A DNA stretch of 64,000 nt. Source: an uncultured Roseburia sp. GTDB taxonomy: Bacteria > Bacillota > Clostridia > Lachnospirales > Lachnospiraceae. Shown in pieces: positions 1 to 8,807 of the stretch. The DNA lies in contig CALWHT010000011.1 in assembly GCA_944380515.1 (NCBI GenBank), positions 62,001-126,000 on the forward strand. The letters are read 5' to 3'. Every line of letters begins with the position of its first letter. Position 1 is the first letter of the stretch. Both the position numbers and the translations under genes were made by a program. Under the pieces are notes generated by a model, which made no database searches, was not told the origin of the DNA, and saw only the letters and a program-made list of their open reading frames with translations.

Positions 1-1
1 T

Positions 2-49
2 GACGAGAGAGAAGCGGAATTAGATGAGCGGGAGCAGGCGCTCCCATAG
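2..49 (+). CDS. 3' end of an upstream gene (partial)
   Basis: An open frame enters from the window edge and ends at TAG 47-49. Only 15 residues are visible, and they are very charged (D/E/R/Q-rich, as in a coiled-coil or disordered tail). No function can be given. It could also be a chance frame. Confidence 0.3.
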   Translation, partial: DEREAELDEREQALP

Positions 50-78
50 AGCGTCACAGATATTTCATAAATAACTGC

Positions 79-84
79 TATAAT
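79..84 (+). promoter_or_regulatory. -10 element upstream of response regulator
   Basis: A perfect TATAAT lies 69 nt before the response-regulator start. No good -35 hexamer is found 16-18 nt upstream, so the promoter may be activator-dependent, for example autoregulated by the downstream regulator. That is inference. Confidence 0.35.
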
Positions 85-152
85 CAAATCCCGAAGATGG
101 AAAGAGAGACAGTGTTCGGGGGAAAGCATGAGAGAAGGGCAGGAGGACGAGG

Positions 153-830
153 ATGGAAAAAATTAAGATTCTTGTGGTAGATGATGAGAGCAGGATGCGT
201 AAGCTGGTCAGGGACTTTCTGGTGAGGGAAGATTATGAGGTTCTGGAAGCAGGAGACGGCGAAGCGGCGCTTGATATTTTTTATAAAGAAAAAAATATTG
301 CACTGCTGATTTTGGATGTCATGATGCCGAAACTAAACGGCTGGGAGGTATGCCGCGAGATTCGTGAGACCTCCAAGGTGCCGATTATCATGCTGACTGC
401 AAAGGGAGACGAGGAGGACGAGCTGACAGGCTTTGATCTGGGAGTGGATGAGTATATCTCCAAACCGTTTTCCCCCAAAATTCTGGTTGCCCGTGTCGGG
501 GCTATTCTCAGAAGGAGCGGAAAAACAGAGGAGGGCAATATTCTTTCCATGGGCGGCATTGTGATAGACAGGACGGCCCATACCGTCACGGTGGACGGCA
601 GACAGATTGATTTAAGCTTCAAAGAATTTGAACTTTTGACCTATTTCCTTGAAAATGAAGGGATTGCTCTCTCCAGGGAAAAAATTCTCAACCATGTCTG
701 GAATTATGATTATTTTGGCGATGCCAGGACGATTGATACCCATGTCAAAAAGCTGCGGGCCAAAATCGGGGAGAAAGGGGAATATATCAAGACAATTTGG
801 GGAATGGGATATAAATTTGAGGTTGAATAA
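153..830 (+). CDS. OmpR/PhoB-family response regulator
   Basis: 225 residues: an N-terminal receiver domain (about 1-120) and a C-terminal winged-helix DNA-binding domain (about 128-225). The acidic pocket is D10/D11, the phospho-acceptor is D55 in LLILDVMMP, and the conserved Lys is in SKPFSP. The C-terminal half shows the OmpR signature (FKEFELLTYFLEN; DTHVKKLRAKIG; IKTIWGMGYKFE). An AGGAGGACGAGG-like Shine-Dalgarno precedes the ATG. The sensor kinase starts about 30 nt downstream, so the two form a two-component operon. The stimulus is unknown; the genes around it do not point to a target. Confidence 0.93.
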   Translation: MEKIKILVVDDESRMRKLVRDFLVREDYEVLEAGDGEAALDIFYKEKNIALLILDVMMPKLNGWEVCREIRETSKVPIIMLTAKGDEEDELTGFDLGVDEYISKPFSPKILVARVGAILRRSGKTEEGNILSMGGIVIDRTAHTVTVDGRQIDLSFKEFELLTYFLENEGIALSREKILNHVWNYDYFGDARTIDTHVKKLRAKIGEKGEYIKTIWGMGYKFEVE

Positions 831-861
831 TACGCAAACTCAAGATTGATAAATATTGACA

Positions 862-2400
862 ATGAAAATAAATAAAAATAAAATTTTAAATCATAATTTA
901 AAAAAAATACAGGGCAGGGTGCGCAAGGGGTCGCTGGCTACGCAGATGACGACAATTATTATCCTTCTGGTTGCCGGGACGCTTTTACTGTGCTGGTTAT
1001 TAAATACGGTGTTTTTAGAGAAATATTATATGCTTAATAAGCAAAGCACCCTGCTGGACGGCTTTGGAACCATCGACGAGGCGAGTGCCTCGGGCATGCT
1101 CGATTCCGGCAATTTTGACGTAACCTTTGACAACCTGTGTGCCAACGGTAATATTACCGTAATGATTATCAGCTCTGACCGCACAATTGTGCGGTCCTCG
1201 GTGAATGACACGCAGAAAATGCTGATTGAATTTATGGATATTATTTTCGGGGAGCGGCAGAATGAGGTCAAAATACTCATGCAGGCAAATAATTACGTCA
1301 TGCAGCAGCAGAAGGACACCAGACTTGATTCGGAGTATCTGGTGCTTTACGGCACACTGTCAAACGGTAATCTGATTCTGATGCGCACGGCGCTTGAGAG
1401 TATCCGGGAAAGCGTGATTCTGTCAAACCGTTTCCTGGTGTATGTCGGTATTTTTGCCATCACGATCAGCGCCGTTGTTATCGTGTTTGTGTCGCGTGGG
1501 ATCACAAAGCCTCTGCTGATGCTGACTGATATTTCAAAGCGGATGACGGAGCTTGATTTTGACGCGAGGTATCAGCCCCGCAGAAAACGGACGAACGAGA
1601 TTGACGAGCTCGGGCAGTATATGAATGTGATGTCTATGACGCTGGAAAAAACTATTTCGGAATTAAAAAGTGCCAATAACCAGCTTCAGATAGATATTGA
1701 TAAAAAGACGCAGATTGACGAGATGCGTAAGGAATTTCTTTCCAATGTATCGCATGAGTTAAAAACGCCGCTGGCGCTGATTCAGGGATATGCCGAGGGA
1801 CTTAAGGAATGTATCAATGACGACGCCGAAAGCCGTAATTTCTACTGTGAGGTAATTATGGACGAGGCGGATAAGATGAACCGGATGGTAAAAAAGCTGC
1901 TCACCTTAAATCAGCTTGAGTTCGGAAATGAAATGGTTGCCATGGAGCGGTTTGATTTGACCGAGCTGATTCAGGGAGTGCTGAACGCATCGGCGATTCT
2001 TTTGGAGCAGAACGGGATTACGGTTGTGTTTGCTCACAAGGAGCCGCTTTTTGCATGGGCGGATGAGTTTAAGGTAGAGGAAGTTGTGACGAACTACCTG
2101 AGCAATGCCATCCACCACGCAGAGGGCGAAAAGCGGATTGAAATTGAATATACGCTCAGGGAAAATTGTGTTCGGGTGAGTGTGTTTAACACAGGAAAAC
2201 CCATTCCCGAGGCCGATATGGATAATATCTGGATAAAATTTTATAAGGTCGATAAGGCAAGAACCAGAGAATACGGCGGAAGCGGAATCGGACTTTCCAT
2301 CGTCAAGGCGATTATGGAGTCCTTTCATCAGCAGTGTGGCGTAATCAATCATGAAAACGGGGTCGAGTTCTGGTTTGAACTGGAAACAGGGAACAGATGA
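862..2400 (+). CDS. sensor histidine kinase
   Basis: About 512 residues from ATG 862 (a TTG two codons earlier is also possible; neither has a clear ribosome site). TM1 is at about 31-54 and TM2 at about 193-213, enclosing an extracytoplasmic sensor of ~135 residues. A HAMP domain follows (about 214-265). The HisKA phospho-acceptor His is near residue 300 in NVSHELKTPL. The HATPase_c boxes are N (NYLSNAIHHA), F (KFYKVDKA) and G2 (GGSGIGLSIVKAI). It is the cognate partner of the preceding OmpR-type regulator. It is membrane-bound and passes phosphate to D55 of the regulator. The ligand is unknown. Confidence 0.92.
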   Translation: MKINKNKILNHNLKKIQGRVRKGSLATQMTTIIILLVAGTLLLCWLLNTVFLEKYYMLNKQSTLLDGFGTIDEASASGMLDSGNFDVTFDNLCANGNITVMIISSDRTIVRSSVNDTQKMLIEFMDIIFGERQNEVKILMQANNYVMQQQKDTRLDSEYLVLYGTLSNGNLILMRTALESIRESVILSNRFLVYVGIFAITISAVVIVFVSRGITKPLLMLTDISKRMTELDFDARYQPRRKRTNEIDELGQYMNVMSMTLEKTISELKSANNQLQIDIDKKTQIDEMRKEFLSNVSHELKTPLALIQGYAEGLKECINDDAESRNFYCEVIMDEADKMNRMVKKLLTLNQLEFGNEMVAMERFDLTELIQGVLNASAILLEQNGITVVFAHKEPLFAWADEFKVEEVVTNYLSNAIHHAEGEKRIEIEYTLRENCVRVSVFNTGKPIPEADMDNIWIKFYKVDKARTREYGGSGIGLSIVKAIMESFHQQCGVINHENGVEFWFELETGNR

Positions 2401-2492
2401 CAAACAGATGTGACAGAATAATTTCTGGTTGCGATATTTTCCTAAAAATGCTAACATAAGATATAGTTTACAGATATTTTGCGAGGGGACTT

Positions 2493-3206
2493 ATGAGAAT
2501 ATCAGGAATCAAAAGCATAGCAGCAGTTGTTTTCGCATCCGCATTGCTTGGCGGGTGCGGCGAAGCGCCTTATGAACTGACGCAGAGCGAACAGAATATC
2601 ATAATTGACTATTCCGCCCATGTGGTGGCAAAGCACAATACCAGCCAGAAAAAAGGGCTTGTCACCGTGGATATGGAGGAGGTAGCGCCGGAGGAGACCG
2701 AAACGCCGTCCGCGGACAGCGCGGCCGAGATTCCGGATGATGCGGGAGGAGAGACCCCGTCCGCCGGAACAGAGCAGCCTGAAACAGAAGCGGCAGTGAC
2801 GGCGACTCTGAATGATATTTTTGGCGGGGACGGGCTTTCGGTAGAATATACGGGAGCCTCCATTGCAGAGAATTATATGGAAAGCACCTACTACTCGGTA
2901 GAGGCGGAAGCGGGCAGAAATCTCCTGGTAGTCGGAATCAATTTCATCAATACCGGAACGGAGGATGTGGAGGTGGATAATCTTTCCCTGTCGCCGTCCT
3001 TCCGGATTACGGTGAACGGTGATACGAGCGCGGCGGCGGTAACTACGGTTCTGACGGAGGATTTTTCCACATATCAGGGCACCGTGGCGGCGGGCGCTAC
3101 GCAGGGGACGGTACTGCTGTTTCAGGTGCCGGATGCGGTAACGGAGGTGCAGGACCTCGAGATGACCGTCACAATGGGGGAGGCAAATTACCAAATTGCT
3201 TTGTAA
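2493..3206 (+). CDS. lipoprotein with DUF4352/telokin-like domain
   Basis: 237 residues. The signal peptide ends in a lipobox (LLGGC, Cys about 22), so it is a lipid-anchored extracellular protein. A low-complexity E/T/P/A-rich linker (about 70-105) leads into a C-terminal beta-sandwich (about 115-237) whose pattern (LLVVGINFINTGTEDVEV, FQVPDAVTEVQDLEMTV) resembles DUF4352-type immunoprotective/telokin-like domains. RBS is GAGGGGAC. It follows the kinase by 92 nt and could be a surface accessory or reporter of that system, but no direct link is shown. The family assignment is by eye. Confidence 0.7.
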   Translation: MRISGIKSIAAVVFASALLGGCGEAPYELTQSEQNIIIDYSAHVVAKHNTSQKKGLVTVDMEEVAPEETETPSADSAAEIPDDAGGETPSAGTEQPETEAAVTATLNDIFGGDGLSVEYTGASIAENYMESTYYSVEAEAGRNLLVVGINFINTGTEDVEVDNLSLSPSFRITVNGDTSAAAVTTVLTEDFSTYQGTVAAGATQGTVLLFQVPDAVTEVQDLEMTVTMGEANYQIAL

Positions 3207-3229
3207 AGAGGGCGCTGATATGCTATAAT
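3201..3229 (+). promoter_or_regulatory. SigA promoter of cheV
   Basis: TTGTAA (3201-3206), 17-nt spacer, TATAAT (3224-3229) with an extended TGC just before the -10. It overlaps the stop codon of the lipoprotein gene and lies ~50 nt before cheV. Confidence 0.65.
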
Positions 3230-3281
3230 AAAGACAGAATTTTGCGAAAGGCGTTGTGATGATACGCGGGAGGAGAGAAGA

Positions 3282-4190
3282 ATGGATACGAACATACTTT
3301 TAGAATCAGGAACGAATGAGTTAGAAGTCTTGGAATTTACTTTGGGAAATAACCATTACGGAATCAACGTGGCAAAAATCAGAGAGATTCTTACATATCA
3401 GCCCGTGACGCCGGTGCCGAACTCTCACCCGAGCGTGGAGGGGATTTTTATGCCGCGCGATACCATGATTACAGTAGTGAATCTGAAAAGATGCCTCGGC
3501 ATGCCTGAGAGTGCACAGGGAGAGGGACTGTTTATCATCACAAATTTCAATAAGCTGAATATTGCGTTTCATGTAGATACCGTGGTCGGAATTCACCGGG
3601 TATCCTGGGAAGCCATCATTAAGCCGGACTCTACGATTAATACGGAGCAGAACAGTGCTTCAACCGGAGTCATCAAGATGGATAATAAACTGATTATCAT
3701 TCTTGATTTTGAAAAAATCGTTACGGATATCAGCCCGGAAACAGGGCTTAAGGTTTCGGATATGGAACACATGACGAATCGGGAGCGCTGTGATTCCCCG
3801 ATTCTGATTGCGGAGGATTCTCCGCTTTTGAGCAGGTTGATTACCGATTGCCTCAAGAAGGCGGGCTATACCAATCTGATTGTTACGATGAATGGTCAGG
3901 AGGCATGGGATAAGCTGACACAGTATGAGAAAGAGGGCAATGTACGTGAGAAGGTTCATTGCATTATCACTGATATCGAGATGCCCCTGATGGATGGACA
4001 TCGTCTGACGAAGCTGGTTAAGACGAATGATGTGATGAAAAAGATACCGGTCATTATTTTCTCGTCGCTTGTCAATGAGGAAATGAGAGTGAAGGGAGCG
4101 CGGCTGGGAGCGGATGCCCAGTTGACAAAACCTGAAATCGGCAATCTTGTAGAGGCGGTTGACGGCCTGATTGATAAGAGCATGGATTGA
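3282..4190 (+). CDS. cheV: chemotaxis protein CheV (CheW-receiver fusion)
   Basis: 302 residues. The N-terminal CheW-like scaffold (about 15-150: VLEFTLGNNHYGINVAKIREIL, FMPRDTMITVVNLKRCLGM) couples chemoreceptors to CheA. The C-terminal receiver domain (about 172-298) has a phospho-acceptor Asp in IITDIEMPLMDG and a Lys in AQLTKPEIG. CheV is an adaptation protein in Firmicutes chemotaxis. The start is set by GGGAGGAGAG. No other che genes are in the window. It implies a motile organism and fits the FliD-like gene at 7.9 kb. Confidence 0.93.
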   Translation: MDTNILLESGTNELEVLEFTLGNNHYGINVAKIREILTYQPVTPVPNSHPSVEGIFMPRDTMITVVNLKRCLGMPESAQGEGLFIITNFNKLNIAFHVDTVVGIHRVSWEAIIKPDSTINTEQNSASTGVIKMDNKLIIILDFEKIVTDISPETGLKVSDMEHMTNRERCDSPILIAEDSPLLSRLITDCLKKAGYTNLIVTMNGQEAWDKLTQYEKEGNVREKVHCIITDIEMPLMDGHRLTKLVKTNDVMKKIPVIIFSSLVNEEMRVKGARLGADAQLTKPEIGNLVEAVDGLIDKSMD

Positions 4191-4198
4191 GCGAAGAA

Positions 4199-4225
4199 GG
4201 GGGTGTGATGTGCCATCACATCCCC
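4199..4225 (+). terminator. hairpin after cheV
   Basis: A 12-bp stem (one G-U pair) with TGC loop, GGGGGTGTGATG / CATCACATCCCC, starts 8 nt after the cheV stop. There is no clean U-tract behind it, so it may be a weak terminator or an mRNA 3'-end stabiliser. Confidence 0.5.
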
Positions 4226-4256
4226 AAATTAGATTATAGGTTGGTGGAGGTACCGG

Positions 4257-5747
4257 ATGAGCGGAACAGAAGATTACCTGGATAAGCTGTTGAATTCAGT
4301 AGTGGATAAAGAGGGCGGACCGGCGGACCCGCAGGGGGCGGCACCGGACTCTGACGATGACTTTATGAAGGGATTTGAGAATGACTTTTTATCCGGGGAT
4401 GACGCGGATGATTTTCTCAGGCAGTTCGAACAGGAATTTGCGGAGGAAAAGGAAGAACCGGGGACCGGAACTTTTTCGGCGGAGAACGGTATGCTTGACA
4501 GTCTTGACGGGATTGTAAGCAGCGTACAGCAGGAGACTGACGCGGGGCAGGTACCGGAAGAAGATGATATTATGGTAGATACGCTTGGAGATATTCCGGA
4601 GACCCGCGGCATGCAGGCAGACCAGGAGGAGGATTCTTTGGATTTTCTGGTGGACGAGGTTTCTGCGGCGGGAGAGCAGAGTGGGGCGGATACGGTGTCA
4701 TCTCCGGTGGAGAGTGACCAGGATTTGATGAAACTGCTTCAGTCGGACGAAGAAATGCAGGAGAGTGCGGAAATGGGGATGCAGAACGGCGTAAATTCTG
4801 ATTTCGGACATTCGGGGGACGGTCTGGAGGATAGTTTTTTCGGCGGGGATTCCGGCGAAAACGAGCTTTCCCTCGATGACGGAGACCAAAAAGGGAAAAA
4901 GGAAAGCTTTTTTGCAAAACTTTCCAGAATTCTTTTTGGAGAAGATGAGGATGAGCAGGAGAATACGGCAAAAAGTGTCAATAATTCCTCTGTGATAGGC
5001 CAGGAAGATATTGCCGGTGACGATTTTGGAATTTTGCAGGAGCTTGGCGCTGTGTCCGCGGCCTCTGCGGCGTCGGCTCCGGCTCCCGAGCCGGAGGAGG
5101 ACGCCGGCGGAAAGAAAAAGAAAAAAGAAAAGGTCAAAAAAGAAAAGAAGCCGAAGGAGAAAAAGCCCAGAAAAGAAAAGAAACCGAAGCCGCCGAAGGA
5201 GCCGGATAATACGCCGCCGCTGCCGAAGGTACCGGTGGTTCTGACATTTGTGATGGTTGCGTCCTTTATGGTGCTGGTTCTTTTGGCTACCAATCTGATG
5301 GGTTATTCCAACCGTGTGCGTGCCGCTTCCGACGCATATGCAATGGGAGATTATCAGGCAGCTTACCAGGAGATTGCCGGACTTTCCGCGAAAGAGAAGG
5401 ATACGGAGAACTGGGAAAAATATGAGCTGATGGCGGAGGTTGACGGAAACTACCGCGCATATCAGAGCCTTACGGAGGCGAAGGTTTACGATATGGCATT
5501 GGATGCGCTCATTACGGCAGTCGGAAAATGCAGCGATTATGCCGAGGAAGCGGAGAACTATGGATGTACGTCGGAACTGGAGCAGACAAAGAGCGAGGCG
5601 GTTGCCGCGCTTGGCAGCTTTGGAATCAGCGAGGAGACGGCATTGGAGGTATATGCTATTGATGACCGGGAGGATTATTCCATAGAGGTTTACCGGATAT
5701 TGGAGAGCGCAGGCCTAAGCGGGGGACAGGATGATAGCGATAATTGA
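4257..5747 (+). CDS. single-pass membrane protein, acidic N-terminus
   Basis: 496 residues, no recognised family. Residues 1-275 are very acidic and of low complexity (D/E/G/S). Residues about 280-320 are a Lys/Pro/Glu tract. One transmembrane helix (about 327-350, VVLTFVMVASFMVLVLLATNL) is followed by a ~145-residue C-terminal part rich in helices of TPR-like character (AYAMGDYQAAYQEIAGLS). With the positive tract before the helix, the acidic part should be cytoplasmic and the helical part outside. Its last codons overlap the hisH start (5731), so translation may be coupled. It follows cheV, but a chemotaxis role is not shown. Confidence 0.8.
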   Translation: MSGTEDYLDKLLNSVVDKEGGPADPQGAAPDSDDDFMKGFENDFLSGDDADDFLRQFEQEFAEEKEEPGTGTFSAENGMLDSLDGIVSSVQQETDAGQVPEEDDIMVDTLGDIPETRGMQADQEEDSLDFLVDEVSAAGEQSGADTVSSPVESDQDLMKLLQSDEEMQESAEMGMQNGVNSDFGHSGDGLEDSFFGGDSGENELSLDDGDQKGKKESFFAKLSRILFGEDEDEQENTAKSVNNSSVIGQEDIAGDDFGILQELGAVSAASAASAPAPEPEEDAGGKKKKKEKVKKEKKPKEKKPRKEKKPKPPKEPDNTPPLPKVPVVLTFVMVASFMVLVLLATNLMGYSNRVRAASDAYAMGDYQAAYQEIAGLSAKEKDTENWEKYELMAEVDGNYRAYQSLTEAKVYDMALDALITAVGKCSDYAEEAENYGCTSELEQTKSEAVAALGSFGISEETALEVYAIDDREDYSIEVYRILESAGLSGGQDDSDN

Positions 5748-6348
5748 TTATGACGCAGGCAATTTAAAAAGTGTGGAAAAAGCGCTGCTTTTTCTGGGAG
5801 AGGAATGTGTGGTGACCCGGAATTTCCGCGAGATTGAAGGTGCGGATAAGGTGATATTGCCGGGCGTCGGCTCCTTTGGGGAGGCGATGGCGCAGCTGAA
5901 AAAATATGAGCTGGATCGGGTGATTCGGGAGGTGACGGCTGCGGGGACTCCGTTTTTGGGAATCTGTCTGGGGCTGCAGCTTTTGTTTGAGGGCAGCGAC
6001 GAGAGCGAGGGTGTCGAAGGGCTTCGGCTGCTAAAGGGGCATATCTTAAGAATCCCCGCCGCTTCCGGTCTTAAGATTCCCCATATCGGGTGGAATTCCT
6101 TAAAGCTTTCTCATGACGGCAGTCTGTTTCGCGGCCTGCCGGAGGAGCCGTATGTTTACTTTGTACATTCTTACTATCTGAAAGCGGCAGAGGAAACGAT
6201 TGTGACAGCATCCACAGAGTACGGCGTTCATATTCATGCGTCAGTAGAAAAGGGCAATATTTTTGCATGTCAGTTCCATCCGGAAAAGAGCGGTACGGTC
6301 GGATTAACAATCTTAAAAAATTTTGCCGCGTTGAAAAGGGAGGGTTGA
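5731..6348 (+). CDS. hisH: imidazole glycerol phosphate synthase, glutaminase subunit
   Basis: 205 residues, normal length. Class I glutamine amidotransferase: the nucleophile Cys is in [12 protein letters not shown] and the His-Glu pair in CQFHPEKSG. It makes ammonia from glutamine and channels it to HisF for the fifth step of histidine synthesis, giving IGP and AICAR. The start overlaps the end of the preceding gene by 17 nt. hisF follows after 1 nt. The rest of the his pathway is not in this window. Confidence 0.95.
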   Translation: MIAIIDYDAGNLKSVEKALLFLGEECVVTRNFREIEGADKVILPGVGSFGEAMAQLKKYELDRVIREVTAAGTPFLGICLGLQLLFEGSDESEGVEGLRLLKGHILRIPAASGLKIPHIGWNSLKLSHDGSLFRGLPEEPYVYFVHSYYLKAAEETIVTASTEYGVHIHASVEKGNIFACQFHPEKSGTVGLTILKNFAALKREG

Positions 6349-6349
6349 T

Positions 6350-7111
6350 ATGTTTACCAAAAGGATTATCCCCTGTCTGGATGTAAATAACGGACGCGTG
6401 GTAAAAGGGGTTAATTTTGTAAATCTGCGGGATGCGGGAGATCCGGTTGAGATTGCCGCAGCGTACGACAAGGCTGGAGCGGATGAACTGGTATTTCTTG
6501 ACATTACGGCGACATCGGATGCCCGCGGTACGGTTGTGGATATGGTGCGCAAGGTGGCGGAGAAGGTATTTATCCCGTTTACGGTCGGCGGAGGAATCCG
6601 TACTGTCGATGATTTTAAGGCGCTGCTGCGTGAGGGCGCGGATAAAATATCCATCAATTCCTCCGCGATTAACCGGCCGGCGCTGATTGCGGAAGCGGCG
6701 GATAAGTTTGGAAGCCAGTGTGTGGTGGTCGCGATTGATGCAAGAAAAAGGCCGGACGGCACGGGCTGGAGCGTTTACCGGAACGGGGGGCGTGTGGATA
6801 CCGGGCTGGACGCGGTGGAATGGGCGATGGAGGCGGACCGCCTTGGGGCGGGCGAGATTCTGCTTACCAGCATGGACTGTGACGGAACAAAGGCGGGCTA
6901 TGATATTGCACTGACACGGACGATTGCGGAGAATGTCTCCATTCCGGTGATTGCATCCGGAGGCGCGGGTACGAAAGAGCATTTTTACGAGGCTCTGACA
7001 GAGGGAAAGGCAGATGCGGCTTTGGCGGCATCTCTGTTTCATTATAAAGAGCTGGAAATCTGTGACGTAAAGGACTATCTGGCGGGATGCGGTGTCCCGA
7101 TCAGAAGATGA
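6350..7111 (+). CDS. hisF: imidazole glycerol phosphate synthase, cyclase subunit
   Basis: 253 residues, a full (beta/alpha)8 barrel with the two half-barrel phosphate sites. The catalytic aspartates are in [12 protein letters not shown] (near residue 11) and VVAIDARK (near residue 130). The DGTKAGYD loop and the ASGGAG phosphate loop are present. It closes the imidazole ring with ammonia delivered from HisH. The start lies right behind the hisH stop with GGGAGGGTTGAT as RBS. Confidence 0.96.
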   Translation: MFTKRIIPCLDVNNGRVVKGVNFVNLRDAGDPVEIAAAYDKAGADELVFLDITATSDARGTVVDMVRKVAEKVFIPFTVGGGIRTVDDFKALLREGADKISINSSAINRPALIAEAADKFGSQCVVVAIDARKRPDGTGWSVYRNGGRVDTGLDAVEWAMEADRLGAGEILLTSMDCDGTKAGYDIALTRTIAENVSIPVIASGGAGTKEHFYEALTEGKADAALAASLFHYKELEICDVKDYLAGCGVPIRR

Positions 7112-7134
7112 CGAAAGAATAGAGGGCTGCGGTT

Positions 7135-7812
7135 ATGGCAATGATTACAAATGACTGGCTTGAAGCGGTTGAGGGAGAATTTCGGAAGCCCTACTATCGC
7201 CAGCTTTACAATTTTGTAAGAGAGGAATACACGAGAACGGTGGTTTATCCGCCGGCGGACGATATTTTTAATGCGTTGCATTTCACCCCGCTCCATGAGG
7301 TGAAGGTTCTGATCCTGGGGCAGGATCCTTATCACAATGTGAATCAGGCGCATGGTTTAAGCTTTTCGGTGCCGCCGACGCAAAAAGAGATACCGCCTTC
7401 CCTGCAGAATATTTATGCGGAGCTGCACGATGATTTGGGCTGCTATATCCCGAATAACGGTTACCTGAAAAAATGGGCGGATCAGGGTGTGCTGCTTTTG
7501 AATACGGTTCTGACCGTTCGGGCGCATCAGGCAAATTCCCACCAGGGGAAGGGCTGGGAGCAGTTTACGGACGCGATTATTCAGGCAGTCAACGCGCAGG
7601 AGCGTCCGATTGTATATATGCTTTGGGGCAGACCGGCGCAGAGTAAGATTCCGATGCTCACCAATCCGAAGCATTTGATTTTAAAAGCGCCGCATCCGAG
7701 CCCTCTTTCGGCTTACCGGGGATTTTTCGGCTGCAGGCATTTCAGCCAGGCCAATGCATTTTTACAGGAGAACGGGGTTACGCCGATTGACTGGCAGATT
7801 GAGAATATTTAA
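7135..7812 (+). CDS. ung: uracil-DNA glycosylase, family 1
   Basis: 225 residues, usual for family 1. It has the water-activating GQDPYHN motif and the minor-groove loop HPSPLSAYRGF. It removes uracil from DNA and starts base-excision repair. It sits 23 nt after hisF in the same direction. ATG 7141 (third codon) is an alternative start. No partner repair gene is adjacent. Confidence 0.96.
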   Translation: MAMITNDWLEAVEGEFRKPYYRQLYNFVREEYTRTVVYPPADDIFNALHFTPLHEVKVLILGQDPYHNVNQAHGLSFSVPPTQKEIPPSLQNIYAELHDDLGCYIPNNGYLKKWADQGVLLLNTVLTVRAHQANSHQGKGWEQFTDAIIQAVNAQERPIVYMLWGRPAQSKIPMLTNPKHLILKAPHPSPLSAYRGFFGCRHFSQANAFLQENGVTPIDWQIENI

Positions 7813-7828
7813 TTTTACTTGCCGTTAT

Positions 7829-7855
7829 TAAGAATCGGGGGTAAAATGACGATAT
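7829..7855 (+). promoter_or_regulatory. SigD (sigma-28)-like flagellar promoter
   Basis: TAAG (7829-7832), 15-nt spacer, GACGATAT (7848-7855). This is close to the SigD consensus TAAA-N15-GCCGATAT. It stands 54 nt before the start of the FliD-like gene, which fits class-III flagellar expression. Confidence 0.5.
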
Positions 7856-7908
7856 AAACAAAAACGAAAGTAATGGAAACGCAAAGCACTTCGGAAAGGA
7901 GGAGGCTT

Positions 7909-8670
7909 ATGGCAGCTATTTCAGCATATGATTCATCGTCTATCGGTATATTATTTTCCAGTCTGAATACTTCAAGCACTTCAAAGACCGGAACATCGGA
8001 CTGGCTGGGTATTAGTTACGTTGATTACGCAACGATTCAGAGCGGGAGTTATTATAAGCTTTTGAGCGCTTATTATGACGAAAACAGAAACATCAGCGGC
8101 GTAACGCCGTCCACGTCCACGGCGAAGGACGACACAAAGACGCTGGCGTCGATTGAGAGTGCGGCAAACGATATGAAGGAATCCGCGGCTGCCTTGCAGA
8201 CAAAGGGCAGTAAGTCCTTGTTTAACGAGGTGACGATCACAGACGAGGACGGAAACAAGACGACCGGGTATGATACGGATGCGATTTATAAGGCTGTAGA
8301 AAGCTTTGTATCGGATTACAACAGTTTGATCGACGCGGCAGCGGAGTCGGATACTACGAACATTTTGCGGGCCGCAAGGAATATGGTGAATTATTCCAGT
8401 GTGAATGAGAGGCTTTTGAATAAGATTGGTATTACCATCGGTTCGGACAATAAGCTTTCTGTGGATGAGGAGGCGTTCCGGAAGGCGGATATGTCTCAGG
8501 TGCAGTCGTTATTCCAGGATCGCGGCGGCTATGGCTATCAGGTCATGACGCAGGCATCTCTGATTGAGACCTACGCAAAGAGTGAAGCGATGAAAGCGAA
8601 CACCTATGGAAGCACCGGAATGTATACCTACAACTATACGACGGGAGAGCTTTATAATTCTACGATTTAA
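7909..8670 (+). CDS. FliD C-terminal-like flagellar protein
   Basis: 253 residues from ATG 7909, chosen because a strong AAAGGAGGAGG stands just before it (an upstream ATG at 7873 has none). The C-terminal ~130 residues look like the FliD (hook-associated protein 2) C-terminal region: a pair of helices with [16 protein letters not shown], and [20 protein letters not shown], the usual 'IGI...G.L.+D...' pattern. The Ser/Thr/Tyr-rich N-terminal half is unlike full-length FliD, which is about twice as long. It may be a short filament-cap-related or secreted flagellar protein. A SigD-like promoter and a strong terminator make it a single-gene unit. Confidence 0.6.
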   Translation: MAAISAYDSSSIGILFSSLNTSSTSKTGTSDWLGISYVDYATIQSGSYYKLLSAYYDENRNISGVTPSTSTAKDDTKTLASIESAANDMKESAAALQTKGSKSLFNEVTITDEDGNKTTGYDTDAIYKAVESFVSDYNSLIDAAAESDTTNILRAARNMVNYSSVNERLLNKIGITIGSDNKLSVDEEAFRKADMSQVQSLFQDRGGYGYQVMTQASLIETYAKSEAMKANTYGSTGMYTYNYTTGELYNSTI

Positions 8671-8702
8671 GCAGCAGAGAAGGTAATGGCTGCATACTAT
8701 GG

Positions 8703-8729
8703 AAAAATCGCCACGAGGTGGCGATTTTT
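8703..8729 (+). terminator. Rho-independent terminator
   Basis: A perfect 12-bp stem AAAAATCGCCAC / GTGGCGATTTTT with a GAG loop, ending in a T-run. It ends the FliD-like transcript ahead of mnmA. Confidence 0.9.
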
Positions 8730-8807
8730 CTGCTTCATGGGAAATGGTGCGGCCGGATAGCGTGTATTGGCGGCGGAATTTTTTGGCAACAGGGAATGGA
8801 GAGTAAG

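Noticed and set aside
2502-3194. Long minus-strand frame opposite the lipoprotein gene
   Set aside because: No RBS and Arg-rich composition typical of a GC-biased antisense shadow. The plus-strand frame has a signal peptide and lipobox.
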